Assembly: GCA_018399795.1 (NCBI GenBank)
Contig: JAGYOC010000016.1
Location: 1 to 5,567 of the forward strand
DNA length: 5,567 bases
From: Dehalococcoidales bacterium
GTDB lineage: Bacteria; Chloroflexota; Dehalococcoidia; Dehalococcoidales; UBA5760
Direction: 5' to 3'
Shown here: positions 5,371-5,567 of the stretch, piece after piece
Layout of the letters: each line of letters starts with the position of its first letter
Numbering within the stretch: position 1 is the stretch's first letter
Translations under genes and position numbers: made by a program
The notes under the pieces: model-generated
Database searches by the model: none
What the model saw: the letters and a program-made list of their open reading frames with translations, nothing else
What the model was told of the DNA's origin: nothing

Positions 5371-5567
5371 TTTAATGGCCATATTCACCTACTGCCATTC
5401 ATTATCATAGGGTACATAATTCTGTTCAAATTGGTGGTGCTTGCTAAATCGATTCCGCATGACGGAATCATAGAAGGTGGTCATGGGTGATTCGAGAAAA
5501 CGAAAATCACCACCCGCCATTGAGATGGAAAACAAAAATCCACCAGCGTTTCGGCTTCATATACGAC
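5371..5567. other. Right-edge region without a recognisable gene
   Basis: This stretch carries a weak plus-strand promoter-like pair (CTGCCA at 5392-5397, 17 bp, CATAAT at 5415-5420). It also has an inverted repeat GATTCCG-CATGA-CGGAATC (5451-5469) and a hairpin-forming GGTGATT...AATCACC (5486-5511). Short open frames run on both strands. A minus-strand frame of about 28 codons enters from the right edge and stops at 5481. Another minus-strand frame of 43 codons begins with ATG at 5521-5519 and ends near 5391, but lacks a ribosome binding site. None resembles a family I know, so which strand, if any, is coding cannot be decided. Confidence 0.3.
5483..5567 (+). CDS. Possible start of an unknown plus-strand gene, cut by the right edge
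   Basis: An ATG at 5483 opens 28 codons to the window edge, beginning MGDSRKRKSPPAIEMENKN. The stop TAG at 5471 lies upstream in the same frame, and AAGG at 5474-5477 with GTGG after it could serve as a ribosome binding site. The N-terminus is very basic (RKRK). I do not recognise the family. It would be divergent from hspR, and a weak promoter-like pair lies at 5392-5420. Overlapping minus-strand frames of equal length make this uncertain. Confidence 0.25.
   Translation, partial: MGDSRKRKSPPAIEMENKNPPAFRLHIR

Noticed and set aside
1..5567. CRISPR array, tRNA, rRNA, insertion sequence or toxin-antitoxin pair
   Set aside because: I saw no regularly spaced repeats, cloverleaf-like sequence, transposase motifs or known toxin families. 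The coding space is filled by the listed genes.

Overview
The window suggests an anaerobic or oxygen-sensitive bacterium of roughly balanced base composition. It has sigma70-type TTGACA promoters and GGAGG-like ribosome binding sites. Its gene set is typical of strict anaerobes: a minimal two-gene SufC-SufB Fe-S scaffold, a rubrerythrin-like diiron protein, rubredoxin and a flavodiiron protein. A Chloroflexota (Dehalococcoidia-like) or clostridial/Moorella-like host would fit, but this is inferred from gene content only. All seven confidently called complete or partial genes besides the left-edge one, and that one too, lie on the minus strand (eight in all), so transcription runs right to left.

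Right part (about 5300 to 4370): an hspR-like MerR-family repressor gene, with its own TTGACA promoter wrapped in palindromes, is followed after 124 nt-scale spacing (117 nt) by a small heat shock protein gene (hsp20). A dyad lies in the gap between them and a hairpin terminator candidate lies after hsp20.

Centre and left (about 4290 to 1): a strong promoter with a 23-bp palindrome just downstream opens a tight six-gene run. The order is ferritin-like/rubrerythrin-like diiron protein, sufC, sufB, flavin reductase-like flavoprotein, rubredoxin, and a flavodiiron protein that runs off the left edge. Gaps are -8 to about 35 nt and nearly every gene has its own ribosome binding site, so a single operon is likely.

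How it may work together: the flavin reductase domain protein, rubredoxin and flavodiiron protein resemble the NAD(P)H -> Hrb -> FprA chain known from Moorella, which reduces O2 and/or NO. Here Hrb is split into two genes that remain in the same reading frame, separated by two stop codons. The ferritin-like protein may scavenge peroxide or handle iron, and SufCB would rebuild Fe-S clusters. The operon therefore looks like a combined oxidant-removal and Fe-S-repair module, next to a separate protein-stress module.

The last 190 bases on the right hold no recognisable gene. Short open frames exist on both strands there, together with two small inverted repeats.
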